DNA of 64,000 nucleotides from Saprospiraceae bacterium (GCA_019187225.1 JABAQQ010000033.1:1875-65874); one strand, 5' to 3'. Counted from the stretch's first letter, positions 24,584 through 36,653 are shown. The notes: a model not told the origin generated them from the letters alone. Numbers and translations are program-made.

Positions 24584-26089
24584 ATGACTCAAATGCGTTC
24601 CCTCAAACTCTACAATACCCTCAGCGGTAAAAAAGAAGAATTCAAACCCATCGCACCCGGACACGTCGGCATGTATGTCTGCGGCCCCACCGTTTACAGC
24701 GATGCCCATCTCGGCAACTGCCGCACCTACGTCAGCTTCGATGTCATTCACCGCTATTTCCTGCACCTCGGCTATAAGGTCCGCTACGTGCGCAACATCA
24801 CCGACGTGGGCCACCTGACCGACGACGGCGAAGACCGAATGGCCAAAGGCACCAAAATCGCACAACTCGAGCCCATGGAAGTCGCCCAGAAGTACACCGT
24901 CGGCTTCCACGAGATGATGCGGATATTCAACACCCTGCCGCCGAGCATCGAACCCCGCGCCACCGGCCATATCCCGGAGCAGATCGAAATGGTGGAGGAA
25001 ATTCTCCGGCAAGGCTACGCCTACGAACGCAACGGATCGGTGTATTTCAACGTGCCCAAATTCGCTGCCGAACATCCCGGCGTCTATGGCTCGGTCAGCG
25101 GCCGGGTGCTGGACGACTTGTATGCCGAAACCCGCGCGTTGAAAAATCAGGAGGAAAAAGACCACCCCGCCGATTTCGCTATCTGGATGAAAGCGCGGCC
25201 ACAAGACCTCATGGTGTGGAACAGCCCCTGGTCGGTCGGTTTTCCCGGCTGGCACTTGGAATGCAGCGCGATGAGTACCAAGTACTTAGGTAAAACCTTC
25301 GATATACACGGCGGCGGCAATGACCTGAAATTCCCGCACCACGAGAATGAAGTGGCGCAAAACCACGGCGCCTGCGGCTGCCACCCCGCCAACTATTGGC
25401 TCCACACCAATATGTTGCTCCTGAACGGCAAAAAAATGAGCAAAAGTGAAGGCAATACCATCACACCGCACGAATTGTTCAGCGGCGACAGCCCCTTCGT
25501 GAGCAAAGGATACTCGCCGATGGTAGTGAAATTTTTCATGCTCATGGCGCACTACCGCAGTACGCTCGACATCACCGATGAAGCGCTGCTGGCTGCTGAA
25601 AAGGGTTTCCGCAAACTGATGGAAACCAATCGTCTGCTCCAAAATCTCCCCGTTGACCCAAACGATTTCGACGGCTCGGAAAGTGATACCGATCGCGCCA
25701 TACTTGCGTTGATAGAAAATGCCTACCAAGGCATGGACGACGATTTTAATACAGCCGTCGCCATCGCCGCCCTGAACGAAATGGGTGCTTACGTCCACAA
25801 ATTGGTCAACCAGCAAATAGACGCCGGTGAAATTGCTCCCTGGGTGCTGGAGCGGCTGAAAGGTGTGTTCAACCTGTTTATTTCTGACCTGTTCGGCCTG
25901 CAGGACGAAACGGCCTCAGGCGACAATAACACCGTCGAAGGATTGATGGAACTTATCCTCGACATCAGGAGCAATGCACGCAGCCAGAAAGACTGGGCTA
26001 CCAGCGATAAAATACGCGATGCCCTCGCCGCGGTGGGTATATCGGTGAAGGACGGGAAAGAAGGGGTGAGCTGGAGTAAGAATGGATGA
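24584..26089 (+). CDS. cysS: Cysteinyl-tRNA synthetase
   Basis: This 501-residue class I synthetase charges tRNA-Cys. It has the zinc/cysteine site MYVCGPTVY, the HIGH-like motif [15 protein letters not shown] and [14 protein letters not shown] (zinc ligands), and KMSKSEGN. Start choice is between ATG 24584 and ATG 24593 (MRSLKLYN, the usual family start). Because the -7 box ends at 24578, the second ATG may be used. Frames extending further upstream run through the heptamer repeat and are rejected. Confidence 0.95.
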   Translation: MTQMRSLKLYNTLSGKKEEFKPIAPGHVGMYVCGPTVYSDAHLGNCRTYVSFDVIHRYFLHLGYKVRYVRNITDVGHLTDDGEDRMAKGTKIAQLEPMEVAQKYTVGFHEMMRIFNTLPPSIEPRATGHIPEQIEMVEEILRQGYAYERNGSVYFNVPKFAAEHPGVYGSVSGRVLDDLYAETRALKNQEEKDHPADFAIWMKARPQDLMVWNSPWSVGFPGWHLECSAMSTKYLGKTFDIHGGGNDLKFPHHENEVAQNHGACGCHPANYWLHTNMLLLNGKKMSKSEGNTITPHELFSGDSPFVSKGYSPMVVKFFMLMAHYRSTLDITDEALLAAEKGFRKLMETNRLLQNLPVDPNDFDGSESDTDRAILALIENAYQGMDDDFNTAVAIAALNEMGAYVHKLVNQQIDAGEIAPWVLERLKGVFNLFISDLFGLQDETASGDNNTVEGLMELILDIRSNARSQKDWATSDKIRDALAAVGISVKDGKEGVSWSKNG

Positions 26090-26117
26090 ACCCCCGTTTC
26101 CGGGTTTTTACCAAGAC

Positions 26118-26504
26118 TTACTTGTAAATAGCCACAACGCTGCCCTGCGACATCAGTTGCAGTTTGCCGTCAATAACGTCCCACGCGTCAATTTTCGTCA
26201 GCACGGGCAGGTACTTGTTCTCCCAGGTCATATCCGGGCACATTTTTTTGGTGGATACGGGTTGGGCAAGCCTGAGCGAACTGCCTTCGAGTTTGAACAG
26301 GCCGTTGTAATTATTGCACGATGCCGTTCCGCTGTAGCGGGTGTTCGCTTCGTCGAACACGATCATGATACGTGTGCCGGCGGGTACCTGCTCGCTGTAC
26401 AATTGGGTAAGTTCCCATTCTTTGCCGTAGCCAATGGTGGTTTTGCAGCTTTGAAGGTTGCTGAGGGCGAGAAGCGCAACGAAGAAAAAGAAGATTTTTT
26501 TCAT
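26118..26504 (-). CDS. META-domain lipoprotein (HslJ-like)
   Basis: The 128-residue lipoprotein (MKKIFFFFVALLALSNLQSCKT) has a META-like fold: KEWELTQLYSE at the start, ASCNNYNGLFKLEG (the typical SGCN-x-Y/F-x-G-like block) and a conserved C-terminal DVIDGKLQLMS. Family members such as HslJ are linked to heat or antibiotic tolerance, but the role here is unknown. It converges with cysS, 28 bp away. Confidence 0.72.
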   Translation of the reverse strand: MKKIFFFFVALLALSNLQSCKTTIGYGKEWELTQLYSEQVPAGTRIMIVFDEANTRYSGTASCNNYNGLFKLEGSSLRLAQPVSTKKMCPDMTWENKYLPVLTKIDAWDVIDGKLQLMSQGSVVAIYK

Positions 26505-26588
26505 CCTGATTTGAATTGTAAATGTGAACAAATGGAATTTCAGGGCGAATAAAAGAATAAATTCCGGGAAAAGCGGATGAAGAATTTA

Positions 26589-26948
26589 TTAATACGCCCC
26601 GATTGAAAGCATAACCAGCGTGCAACCTTCTACTGTCTCGATCCCGCGTTCCTGTGCCAGCCGCATCAGTTCAGGGTTCTCCGCGCCCGGGTTGAAAATG
26701 ATACGGCGCGGGTGGAGCGATAAAATGTAGTCGTAGTAATCGCGTTGGCGTTGGGCGTTCAGGTAAAGCGTCACAGTATCCAGACCCTCGATTGCAGGTC
26801 TGCCTTTTCGAATTTCAATGCCCGCAACAACGCCATCGCGTATACCGAGCGGAATGACTTCATGGCCGTATTGTTTCAGGCGCAACACAGCAAGGTATGC
26901 ATAACGGCCCGGGTTGGGTGTGGCGCCGAGAACGAGGGTCTTTTTCAT
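26589..26948 (-). CDS. CoA-binding domain protein
   Basis: The 119-residue protein is a single Rossmann-type CoA_binding_2 domain: KKTLVLGATPNPGRYAYLAV, HEVIPLGIRDGVVAGIEI and IIFNPGAENPELMRLAQERGIE with EGCTLVML at the end. Related YccU-like proteins bind CoA; no catalytic role is established. ATG 26948 fits the domain start. Confidence 0.85.
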   Translation of the reverse strand: MKKTLVLGATPNPGRYAYLAVLRLKQYGHEVIPLGIRDGVVAGIEIRKGRPAIEGLDTVTLYLNAQRQRDYYDYILSLHPRRIIFNPGAENPELMRLAQERGIETVEGCTLVMLSIGAY

Positions 26949-27011
26949 ATTGCGGCAAACAAGACTTTCGGACAAAAGTTAGCGCGCCGATAATTTTTCA
27001 GCGCAATGGGG

Positions 27012-27019
27012 TACTTTTG
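27012..27019 (+). promoter_or_regulatory. Bacteroidota -7 element (TACTTTTG)
   Basis: A perfect TAnnTTTG lies 69 bp upstream of dcd. Confidence 0.5.
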
Positions 27020-27088
27020 TCCGCTTTTTAACTCATACCCCATTGCTGTGCGATTGCCGGAATGATAGCCCCGGCCTGTATCCTGAAT

Positions 27089-27625
27089 ATGATCTTAACA
27101 GATAAAAAAATCCTGGAAGCCATCGCGCGTGGCGAAATCGTCATCGAACCCTTTCGCAGCGAGTGCCTTGGCACCAATTCTTACGACGTTCATTTGGGAA
27201 AATACCTCGCGGTTTATCGCGACCGGGTGCTGGATGCCAAAAAGCACAACCGCGTGGAACTGCTCGAAATCCCGGAAACGGGTTTTGTGCTGCAACCCGG
27301 CACGCTCTACCTCGGCGTCACCGAAGAATATACGGAAACGCACAGCTGTGTTCCATTCCTCGAAGGCAAAAGCAGTATCGGGCGCCTGGGGATAGATATC
27401 CACGCCACTGCCGGCAAGGGCGATGTGGGGTTCTCGAATACCTGGACCTTGGAAATATCCTGCGTGCAACCTGTGCGCGTATACGCCGGAATGCCCATCG
27501 GCCAATTGATCTATTTCAGGGTGGATGGCGATATCGAGAATTATTACAACAAAAAACAAAACGCCAAATACAACCAGCGCACCGACAAACCGGTGGAAAG
27601 CATGATGTGGAAGAATTTTCAGTAG
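27089..27625 (+). CDS. dcd: dCTP deaminase
   Basis: The 178-residue enzyme deaminates dCTP to dUTP, feeding dTMP synthesis. Family features include the N-terminal MILTDKKILEAIARGEIVIEPF, the SYDVHLGKYL strand, GKSSIGRLGIDIHATAGKGDVGFSN spanning the nucleotide-binding loop, TLEISCVQPVRVYAGMPIGQL and the C-terminal lid KYNQRTDKP. ATG 27089 matches the usual N-terminus; an upstream in-frame ATG adds nine unlikely residues. Whether it is mono- or bifunctional (dUTP-forming) cannot be seen. Confidence 0.92.
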   Translation: MILTDKKILEAIARGEIVIEPFRSECLGTNSYDVHLGKYLAVYRDRVLDAKKHNRVELLEIPETGFVLQPGTLYLGVTEEYTETHSCVPFLEGKSSIGRLGIDIHATAGKGDVGFSNTWTLEISCVQPVRVYAGMPIGQLIYFRVDGDIENYYNKKQNAKYNQRTDKPVESMMWKNFQ

Positions 27626-27666
27626 CAGACTTGCCCGCCTTCGCTGAAGTTTCGGCGGGCAAGGGA

Positions 27667-27728
27667 GGCAGTGGCAGTGGGCAGTGGCAGTGGCAGTGGC
27701 AGTGGCAGTGGGCAGTGGGCAGTGGCAG
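27667..27728. repeat. GCAGTG(G) tandem repeat
   Basis: About nine 6-7-bp units (GGCAGT and GGGCAGT) fill the gap after dcd. It is the reverse complement of the CTGCC(C)A family at 7748 and 44505. Confidence 0.8.
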
Positions 27729-27807
27729 AATTTTAATTCATTTCTAAGATTCTGTTTGGAGATGACCTTCTTATTTTGAGCAAATTTTTCATTTTTCAAA
27801 AAATATC

Positions 27808-29148
27808 ATGAGACATAGATTTCTCAAAGTTGGTGTTTTATCCCTGATCCTGTTCTCCCCGGCGCCGGGATGCAAGGAATACAATAAAAACTACCAGCAA
27901 GAGGCCAACAACCCTGAATTCATGCATGCCGGCATCCGCCGCATCACCGACATCATCCGGCACGACATCTTCGCGCCGCCGATTTCCGCGCGGATATATG
28001 CCTATTCCGCCATCGCCGGTTACGAAGCGATGGTACCGGGCTTTCCTGAATATCAAAGCCTGGCAGGCCAAATGAATGGTCTGAAGCCCGGCCCGCAACC
28101 GGAAGCAGGTAAAGAGTATTGTTTCCCGCTTGCCGGTGTCAACGCCATGCTCACGGTAGGCAAACAACTCGTTTTTTCCGAAGGCGATATCCAGGATCTG
28201 AAAGAAAAGATCTTTGATGATTTTACCAAAATGAACATGCCGCCCGACGTGTACAAACGTTCGATGGAATACGGCGACGCGGTGGCGAAACATATTCTGG
28301 CCTGGTCGAAAACCGACAACTACGCACAAACGCGCAGCGCGCCCAAATTTACGATAGACACAAAGGAGCCGTCGCGTTGGCGCCCTACGCCTCCGATGTA
28401 CGCCGATGCGCTCGAACCGCACTGGCCACATATCCGCACTTGGGTGCTCGATTCGGCGACCCAGATCAAATCCGATCCGCCGGTCCAATTCAGCACAGCG
28501 AAAGGCAGCGATTTTTATAAACAAGCTTACGAGGTGTACGAGATCGTGAAAGCCCAGGATACGACCCAAATTGCCACTGCCTGGTATTGGGACGACAACC
28601 CGTTCGCAATGGAGGTGAGCGGACACCTGATGTTCGGAAAGAAGAAGATCAGCCCTGGCGGCCACTGGATGAATATTGCAGCCCATGCCTGCCGCAATGC
28701 GAAAGCGGACATCATGCTTTCTGCTGAGACGTACGTGAAGGTTGCCAGCGCGCTGACAGATGCTTTTATAGTGTGTTGGGCTGAAAAATACCGCAGCAAC
28801 CTGATCCGCCCCGAATCGTATATCAACCAGTACATTGACCCGGATTGGACGCCGCTGATCCAGACGCCGCCGTTCCCTGAACACACAAGCGGCCACAGCA
28901 CGATCTCGGCTGCCGCTGCCGCCGTACTGACGAATTTATATGGCGACAACTTCGCTTTTTCCGACAGTACGGAGGTGGAGTTCGGCATTCCGCCGCGCTC
29001 TTTCAAATCCTTCTACGAAGCTTCCGATGAAGTTGGTCTCAGCCGGATGTACGGCGGTATTCACTATCGCCGCGGCAACGAAGCCGGCCTCAAATGCGGA
29101 CGCGAAGTGGGCCAGTTCGTATTTGATAAGGTGAAAACGCGGAAATAA
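27808..29148 (+). CDS. PAP2/vanadium-haloperoxidase-like lipoprotein
   Basis: The 446-residue exported protein (MRHRFLKVGVLSLIL...FSPAPGCKE, likely lipoprotein) is mostly helical and carries the acid-phosphatase/haloperoxidase vanadate or phosphate site: PEHTSGHST (residues about 354-362) and SRMYGGIHYRRGNEAG (about 412-427), with KYRSNLIRPESYI upstream. Such proteins may be phosphatases or haloperoxidases; the active site alone does not tell. It is monocistronic, followed by an octamer-repeat hairpin. Confidence 0.82.
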   Translation: MRHRFLKVGVLSLILFSPAPGCKEYNKNYQQEANNPEFMHAGIRRITDIIRHDIFAPPISARIYAYSAIAGYEAMVPGFPEYQSLAGQMNGLKPGPQPEAGKEYCFPLAGVNAMLTVGKQLVFSEGDIQDLKEKIFDDFTKMNMPPDVYKRSMEYGDAVAKHILAWSKTDNYAQTRSAPKFTIDTKEPSRWRPTPPMYADALEPHWPHIRTWVLDSATQIKSDPPVQFSTAKGSDFYKQAYEVYEIVKAQDTTQIATAWYWDDNPFAMEVSGHLMFGKKKISPGGHWMNIAAHACRNAKADIMLSAETYVKVASALTDAFIVCWAEKYRSNLIRPESYINQYIDPDWTPLIQTPPFPEHTSGHSTISAAAAAVLTNLYGDNFAFSDSTEVEFGIPPRSFKSFYEASDEVGLSRMYGGIHYRRGNEAGLKCGREVGQFVFDKVKTRK

Positions 29149-29158
29149 TAATTGAAGG

Positions 29159-29226
29159 TTGACGGGTTGACGGGTTAACGGGTTTAGGAGAACGCAACCC
29201 GCCAACCCGTTAACCCATAACCCATA
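29159..29226. repeat. TTGACGGG octamer repeat forming a hairpin
   Basis: TTGACGGG/TTAACGGG units are followed by the inverted AACCCGTTAACCC and two CCATAAC units. GGGTTAACGGGTT and AACCCGTTAACCC form a perfect 13-bp stem. The remaining 29227-29471 holds a promoter and a roughly 150-base leader, but no gene. Confidence 0.7.
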
Positions 29227-29288
29227 ACCTCAAAAAGGTAATTTGCCCGACACAAACGCATTTTGTTGTTAATTTTTCGGCCTCTTCG

Positions 29289-29318
29289 TTTTGTTGCGGA
29301 GGGGAAAGACTATTTTTG
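29289..29318 (+). promoter_or_regulatory. Bacteroidota promoter (TTTTG-N17-TATTTTTG)
   Basis: The -33 element TTTTG (29289-29293) and -7 element TATTTTTG (29311-29318) are well spaced, leaving a leader of about 150 bases before the SprB-repeat gene at 29472. This is among the best promoters in the window. Confidence 0.65.
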
Positions 29319-29471
29319 TCACGCATAAGCATTTTTTACTCTCGCCAATTTTTCAATCCTTTCCTCCCGCTGCACTTGGAAGTTCGGTTGCCCGTCGTGT
29401 GTGACCCCTGCTTTTTCATTGCCTTTTAATCCTGCACTCATTATTTCCGGTTACCAACAAACACCTCTCCC

Positions 29472-32400
29472 ATGAGAAGAACATTTACCGATCACCGGGC
29501 AGGCAGCGCCCCTTTCTTTTTTGGCGGACTTTTAACATTGCTCCTCTTATTTCCTGCTTTTTCCAACGCCCAGGTTTCCGTCGCCGTTACCGGTACCCAC
29601 GTAACTTGTTTTGGCGCCAGCGACGGCACGGCCACAGCGGTCGCTTCCGGCGGCTGGGCGCCTTATACTTATCTTTGGAGCAATGGCGCCACCACTGCCA
29701 CCATTACAGGTCTTGCTCCCGGAACTTATTCCGTAACGGCAACGGACATTGACCTGGGCTATGCAGTCGGCAGCATCACCATCACCCAACCGACAGACCT
29801 GTACGTCAATGTGTCGTGCGAAAGCCAGATCTGCGCACTGGCGCCCGACGGCTGGGCGAAAGTAGTCCCGGCCAACGGCACACCTCCTTATACCTATCTG
29901 TGGAGCAACGGCGCCACAACTCCCCTGATTACCGGATTGGCGGCGGGCATTTATTCCGTGACAGTCACCGACGCCAACGGCTGTACCAAAAGCGACAGCT
30001 GTGAAGTTGTTTTCTGGAACGAAGGTATCTGGCTGATGGACAGTACGGTGGATGTGACCTGCTTCGGACTGAACAACGGTTTTTCCCACATCGGCCCTAT
30101 GTCGGGTACACCGCCTTATACCTTCATCTGGAGCAACGGCGCAACCACGCAGGATGTGTATAACCTCGCGCCGGGCAATTACACAGTCACGGTGACAGAT
30201 GCCATCGGCTGCACCAACTTCCACAATGTGACCGTGACCGAACCGGCGCAACTGATGTGCAATGCCAGCACCGTTCCCGGCGCCTGCGGGCTTCCCGGCT
30301 CGGCTTCCGTGAACCCAACCGGCGGTACGCCGCCCTACACCGTGCTGTGGAGCAACGGGTCTACGAATTTTACCATCACTGCCATGCCGGGCACTTACGG
30401 TGTCACGGTCACGGATGCCAATGATTGTACCTGCACAGCCTCCGTCACCATTACCAGCACAACCAACAGCCTGAATGTGACGACCACCGTCAATAGCAGC
30501 GCTGGATGCACCGTCGGCGGCAGTGCGACGGCGACGGCTTCGGGCGGCACCGGCAACTATTCCTATTCCTGGGACAACGGCCAGATGAGCGCCACCGCCA
30601 CCAATCTGACCGCCGGCAACCACAGCGTCACCGTGGTTGACATCACGACCGGTTGCAGCGGGATGGCTACCGTGAATATTCCTTCCGCGCCGCCGCTGAC
30701 GGCTTCTGCTACTTTGGTTGCCAATGCGACCTGCCTCACCGGCGGCAGTGCCACGGCAGCAGGGAACGGCGGCACACCGCCCTATGCTTTTAACTGGGAC
30801 AACGGCCAAACGACCGCCACCGCCACCAATCTCGGCGCCGGACCGCACTCCGTCACCGTCACAGATTCAAAAGGATGCGTCGCCACGGCAACCATCACCA
30901 TCGGCCAAAACCAGGGACCGACGGTGACGGCAGCGGTGAACTCCAACGCCACCTGTACCACCGGCGGCAGCGCTACCGCGACAGCCAGCGGCGGTATCTC
31001 TCCCTATGTTTACCTTTGGGACAATGGACAAACGACGGCGACGGCGACCAACCTCTCCGTCGGGCCGCACATGGTCACGGTGACGGACGCGGGCGGATGC
31101 TCGGCTTCGGCATCGGTCACCATTACCCAACCCGATGCCCCGACAGTGGCGGTCAACAGCACAACGAATGCCAGTTGTACTGCCGGCGGTTCGGCTACCG
31201 TCGCGGCTTCCGGCGGCACCCCGCCTTATACCTACAACTGGAGCAACGGCGCGATGACTGCCACCGCCACTAACCTCGCAGCGGGCACCTATACGGTGAC
31301 CGCCACCGACGCAGCGGGCTGCACGGCAACCAGCACTGTCAACATCGCCGGCGCCATCCCGCCCAACGTGGTCATTTCGGCTTCGTCCAATGCCAAATGC
31401 GACCAGCCGGGCAGTGCCACGGCCAGCGCGACCGGCGGCGCAGGCGCTTATACTTACCTATGGGACAACAATGAAACAAGCGCTACCGCCACCAACCTTG
31501 CCGCAGGACCGCACAGCGTCACCGTGACGGATGCAGCAGGCTGTACGGCAACTGCCTCCGTGACCATCGGCTTTACCAACAACGGCATCAAGATCGGCGA
31601 TTACGTTTGGTACGACGACGATCAGGACGGTTTCCAGCACCCGCTCGAGACCAACGGCGTACCGAACATGACGGTCAAATTGATGAAGGCGGGACCCGAC
31701 GGCAATTTCAACACGCCCGATGACGTGGTGGAACAAACCACAACCACCAATGCCAGTGGCAAATACGAATTTACCTGCGTCACTCCCGGTACTTATGTTA
31801 TCCATTTTAGTGGTATACCGGCTGGTTACGAGTTTACGAAAAAGGACTACGTGGCCAACGACTGCAAGGACAGCGACGCCAATGCCCAGGGTAAAACCGC
31901 GTCGTTCACCATCGTAGCCGGGCAAACGGACAACCTGTGCTTCGACGCGGGCATTCATATTTTCTGCGACAACGTACTGAACGCCGGGACTATCTGCTGC
32001 AACCAGACGATCTGCGAAGGCGAGACGCCCATGCTGATCTACAACGTGCAGTCGCCGTGGGGCGGCACCGGCGCCATCGAGTATCAATGGCTGCAACTGC
32101 TCCAGGTGGGGCAGGGACCACCCAACTGGGTCGCCATCCCCGGCGCGACGAGCGCTACCTACCAACCGGGACCGCTTTTCGAGACGGCGTACTACATGCG
32201 CTGCGCCCGTCGCGCCGGTTGTACCACCTTCCTCGAATCGAATATCGTGACCATCACGGTGCAACCCGCCGGTTCGGCCAACTGCCCCGATTTCACCGGC
32301 GATATCAGCGCGAGTCTGGTCGGACAGAACACGGTGCTGGTGGAATGGACAACCGCCCAACCCGAAACCGATCAGTACCTCTATACGGTGCAACATTCAA

Positions 32401-32840
32401 CGAACTCCATTGATTGGGTTCCCGTTACAACCGTCATGGGGCACCGCGACGCCACAAAACCGAACCATTACAGCATCGTGCACCAAACACCCGTTGTGGG
32501 CGCCAACTACTACCGGGTGAAACGCACGAACGCCGGTGGCCTCGAAAGCGTTTCGCCGGTTCGTTCGATTGATCTCGCCCTGTCCCCCGACGCGGCGATC
32601 GCCATCAACCCGAACCCGGTGTACGATGTATTGATCATTAAAACTGTAGCCGAATACGACGGCGATGTGACGGTGCAATTGGTGACCACCAACGGCGCGG
32701 TACTGCACACCCTGACCATCCCGGCAGGTAAGTTGTATTATGAAGAACTATCGGTGAAAGACCTTCCTTCGGGCCTCTATATGGCGCGCATCCGTTTTCC
32801 CGACGGCGAAGTGCGCACGTTGAAGATCGCGAAGTTTTGA
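29472..32840 (+). CDS. SprB-repeat T9SS-secreted surface protein
   Basis: The 1122-residue protein has a signal peptide ending FSNAQ. It contains about nine SprB-type repeats (residues about 35-695), each with a CxxxxGSATA-like start, GG-x-PPYTY, LW/WDNGxTTAT and a VTVTD-x-GC ending. An SdrD_B/Cna-B-like domain (IGDYVWYDDDQDGFQ, about 700-805), an Ig-like segment (about 820-930), a FN3-like segment and a C-terminal type A sorting domain (INPNPVYDVLII...SGLYMARIRFPDG...LKIAKF) follow. SprB is the mobile gliding adhesin of Flavobacterium; a similar surface role is inferred. Repeat units are very alike at DNA level. Confidence 0.88.
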   Translation: MRRTFTDHRAGSAPFFFGGLLTLLLLFPAFSNAQVSVAVTGTHVTCFGASDGTATAVASGGWAPYTYLWSNGATTATITGLAPGTYSVTATDIDLGYAVGSITITQPTDLYVNVSCESQICALAPDGWAKVVPANGTPPYTYLWSNGATTPLITGLAAGIYSVTVTDANGCTKSDSCEVVFWNEGIWLMDSTVDVTCFGLNNGFSHIGPMSGTPPYTFIWSNGATTQDVYNLAPGNYTVTVTDAIGCTNFHNVTVTEPAQLMCNASTVPGACGLPGSASVNPTGGTPPYTVLWSNGSTNFTITAMPGTYGVTVTDANDCTCTASVTITSTTNSLNVTTTVNSSAGCTVGGSATATASGGTGNYSYSWDNGQMSATATNLTAGNHSVTVVDITTGCSGMATVNIPSAPPLTASATLVANATCLTGGSATAAGNGGTPPYAFNWDNGQTTATATNLGAGPHSVTVTDSKGCVATATITIGQNQGPTVTAAVNSNATCTTGGSATATASGGISPYVYLWDNGQTTATATNLSVGPHMVTVTDAGGCSASASVTITQPDAPTVAVNSTTNASCTAGGSATVAASGGTPPYTYNWSNGAMTATATNLAAGTYTVTATDAAGCTATSTVNIAGAIPPNVVISASSNAKCDQPGSATASATGGAGAYTYLWDNNETSATATNLAAGPHSVTVTDAAGCTATASVTIGFTNNGIKIGDYVWYDDDQDGFQHPLETNGVPNMTVKLMKAGPDGNFNTPDDVVEQTTTTNASGKYEFTCVTPGTYVIHFSGIPAGYEFTKKDYVANDCKDSDANAQGKTASFTIVAGQTDNLCFDAGIHIFCDNVLNAGTICCNQTICEGETPMLIYNVQSPWGGTGAIEYQWLQLLQVGQGPPNWVAIPGATSATYQPGPLFETAYYMRCARRAGCTTFLESNIVTITVQPAGSANCPDFTGDISASLVGQNTVLVEWTTAQPETDQYLYTVQHSTNSIDWVPVTTVMGHRDATKPNHYSIVHQTPVVGANYYRVKRTNAGGLESVSPVRSIDLALSPDAAIAINPNPVYDVLIIKTVAEYDGDVTVQLVTTNGAVLHTLTIPAGKLYYEELSVKDLPSGLYMARIRFPDGEVRTLKIAKF

Positions 32841-32862
32841 GAAATTTTCAGGACGATTATTG

Positions 32863-32903
32863 CAGCCCCCGCCCGGTATGCCGGCGCGGGGGCTGCGTTT
32901 TTC
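32863..32903 (+). terminator. Intrinsic terminator
   Basis: GCAGCCCCCGC pairs with GCGGGGGCTGC around CCGGTATGCCGG (itself self-complementary), followed by GTTTTT. It ends the adhesin gene. Confidence 0.85.
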
Positions 32904-32926
32904 AGGAATGGTGAAGATTTCTTCGA

Positions 32927-33265
32927 TCACGGTTTCTTTATCTTCAAATGGAACTTCCCTTCTGTCAGCGAGATATACTCAGACGTACCGTTCTTAGGAG
33001 GTGAGGATGTGTTTTTGTGAAATACCTGAAACTGTCCTTCTATGGTTTTTTCTATCGGATCGTAATGCAAAACTTCCAGAAAATGGTCGGTGCGGGTAGT
33101 ATCCGTTTTATAAAAGCCCAAACCTTGGTCATAATCTTGAAAAATCGAGAATCCCGCTTCAGGAATCAGATTTCTGGTATTTATTAAAGCGATACCTAAT
33201 TCAACGGGATACCTACCTATTTTGCAGGGAATATCTTGCAGGAAAATTTGTAAAATACCTGCTTT
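32927..33265 (-). pseudogene. C-terminal fragment of a DUF6252-like lipoprotein
   Basis: A 112-codon open frame without a start codon, preceded in frame by TGA, encodes YPVELGIALINTRNLIPE..., YKTDTTRTDHFLEVL and the end YISLTEGKFHLKIKK. The pattern (beta-strand, FEVxxxN..., ITDGKF at the end) resembles DUF6252-type small lipoproteins of Bacteroidota. The N-terminal half with its signal is missing, so the gene is dead. Confidence 0.5.
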
Positions 33266-33441
33266 TCACGCCAAGTGTTTCCCGATGATGACGGATTTTG
33301 GCAGAAAAATCAGACGATATTTCCGGGGACTTTTCTTTTGGTATCTAACCTGTTGATTTACAATCGCTTGAAATTCCTGTTTTTTTGTAAAAAAAGCCCG
33401 AAAACCTTTGGAAATTCCTTCTTCAAACGAGTATTTTACCG

Positions 33442-33449
33442 TATCTTTG
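33442..33449 (+). promoter_or_regulatory. Bacteroidota -7 element for gyrB (TATCTTTG)
   Basis: A perfect TAnnTTTG lies 65 bp upstream of the gyrB start. No clear -33 element is seen. Confidence 0.5.
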
Positions 33450-33469
33450 CACACTTTTTTGAAGCATGA

Positions 33470-35521
<2,052 letters not shown>

Positions 35522-35547
35522 ATATTGATTTTAAGGTCAATACAACA

Positions 35548-35585
35548 CGGGCTGCGCGACAAATCATCGCGCAGCCCGCTTTTTT
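35548..35585 (+). terminator. Intrinsic terminator of gyrB
   Basis: A perfect 12-bp stem CGGGCTGCGCGA / TCGCGCAGCCCG with a 7-base loop is followed by CTTTTTTG. Confidence 0.85.
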
Positions 35586-35598
35586 GGGCAAAATCTTT

Positions 35599-36240
35599 TC
35601 AAGGCACCATATCGTGTTCCTCCTTCAGCCGGATGCCGGTACGGAATATTTCGCCAAATGCGAAAATGAGCAGGGCTACCAATGCGCCGATCACCACTCG
35701 TTCCCGGTGCAGGTCGTGCATATCGGTTATGTATTGGTGACCGTGAAAAGTATAAGTAATGCCCGCCAGGATCCAGTTGGAAACGAACAGGAGTGACGGA
35801 ATACTTACCACAGACAAGGCAATGAACCGAATGCGGCGGACATTGCCTTCCTGAAACACCATTCCCTGTTCGAGATTACTCAGGATTTTGTACATCTGAT
35901 ACAAGATGATCAATCCTAGCAACCAGGCAGCGATATGGAAGACGATATAAGCCAGGTATTTTTCTTTAAAAAGCAGGCCCATGTCGGCGAATTCGATCGT
36001 CACCAGCTTGTGGTGGCTCGAATGATACAAAGTCGCACTGTGCGTACTGTCGGGGTGCGGGGTGCCCACCGGTTCTTGCTCGGTTACCATAGTAACCCAA
36101 CCGTGAATAAACGGCCCGTCGCCGGTGATACCAAAGTAGGCGGACAGGTTTTTGACCATCAGAATGACTCCAAGGATCATCAGACCGATGAAGATGAACC
36201 GAAGCGTTCGGAGCATCGTTGCTTTTTGTTTAGCGCTCAT
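35599..36240 (-). CDS. DUF2975 integral membrane protein
   Basis: The 213-residue protein has four predicted membrane helices (about residues 10-30, 92-115, 143-165 and 182-200) with a polar extracytoplasmic segment of about 55 residues after the first. The layout and QMYKILSNLEQGMVFQEGNVRRIRFIA (the conserved helix-loop linking TM2 and TM3) match DUF2975. These genes usually sit next to a small XRE-type regulator, which is missing here. Function unknown. The 36241-36458 gap upstream holds nothing I recognise. Confidence 0.75.
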   Translation of the reverse strand: MSAKQKATMLRTLRFIFIGLMILGVILMVKNLSAYFGITGDGPFIHGWVTMVTEQEPVGTPHPDSTHSATLYHSSHHKLVTIEFADMGLLFKEKYLAYIVFHIAAWLLGLIILYQMYKILSNLEQGMVFQEGNVRRIRFIALSVVSIPSLLFVSNWILAGITYTFHGHQYITDMHDLHRERVVIGALVALLIFAFGEIFRTGIRLKEEHDMVP

Positions 36241-36458
36241 AGTAGTTTTATCCAGTTTTCAAACGTATGCGTGATGCCGGGGCGGGGATAAAGATTTTAG
36301 CGCTGAACAGGCAAGAAATATGCCGAAGTGAGCGGGGATGTGGCAACAGGAAGATTATTTTCCAGAGTTGAACCGCACCAAACCAGCCCAATCAATGTCA
36401 CCGTTTGGGAGGCAGAAATCGCGGATACTTCTCTTGCCAACCATTCGCAGTTTGGCTT

Positions 36459-36650
36459 TTATGAAGAAGTGTAGTCTAAATCAATTTTCTCATTAATCGC
36501 TTCTGCAATTACATCGAACCATTTTATCTTTTCAGCAATTACATCTTTAATTTTCTCAATCTCATCAGAGGTTAAGTTTCTTCCTAATTCTTGGTTAGCA
36601 ACATTTTGAATGTCTTCAACCGTAAGCAAATATATGATAGAATTTTTCAT
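36459..36650 (-). CDS. Small protein of the restriction module, unknown function
   Basis: The 63-residue AT-rich gene starts 3 bp after the HNH gene stop, so it is probably cotranscribed. It is acidic-helical (TVEDIQNVANQELGRNLTSDEIEKIKDVI) without membrane or signal segments. I do not recognise a family; an accessory or inhibitor protein is possible from context only. Confidence 0.55.
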   Translation of the reverse strand: MKNSIIYLLTVEDIQNVANQELGRNLTSDEIEKIKDVIAEKIKWFDVIAEAINEKIDLDYTSS

Positions 36651-36653
36651 GCT

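Noticed and set aside
27667-27728. Possible CRISPR or coding repeat
   Set aside because: It consists of 6-7-bp units without spacers and disrupts every frame.
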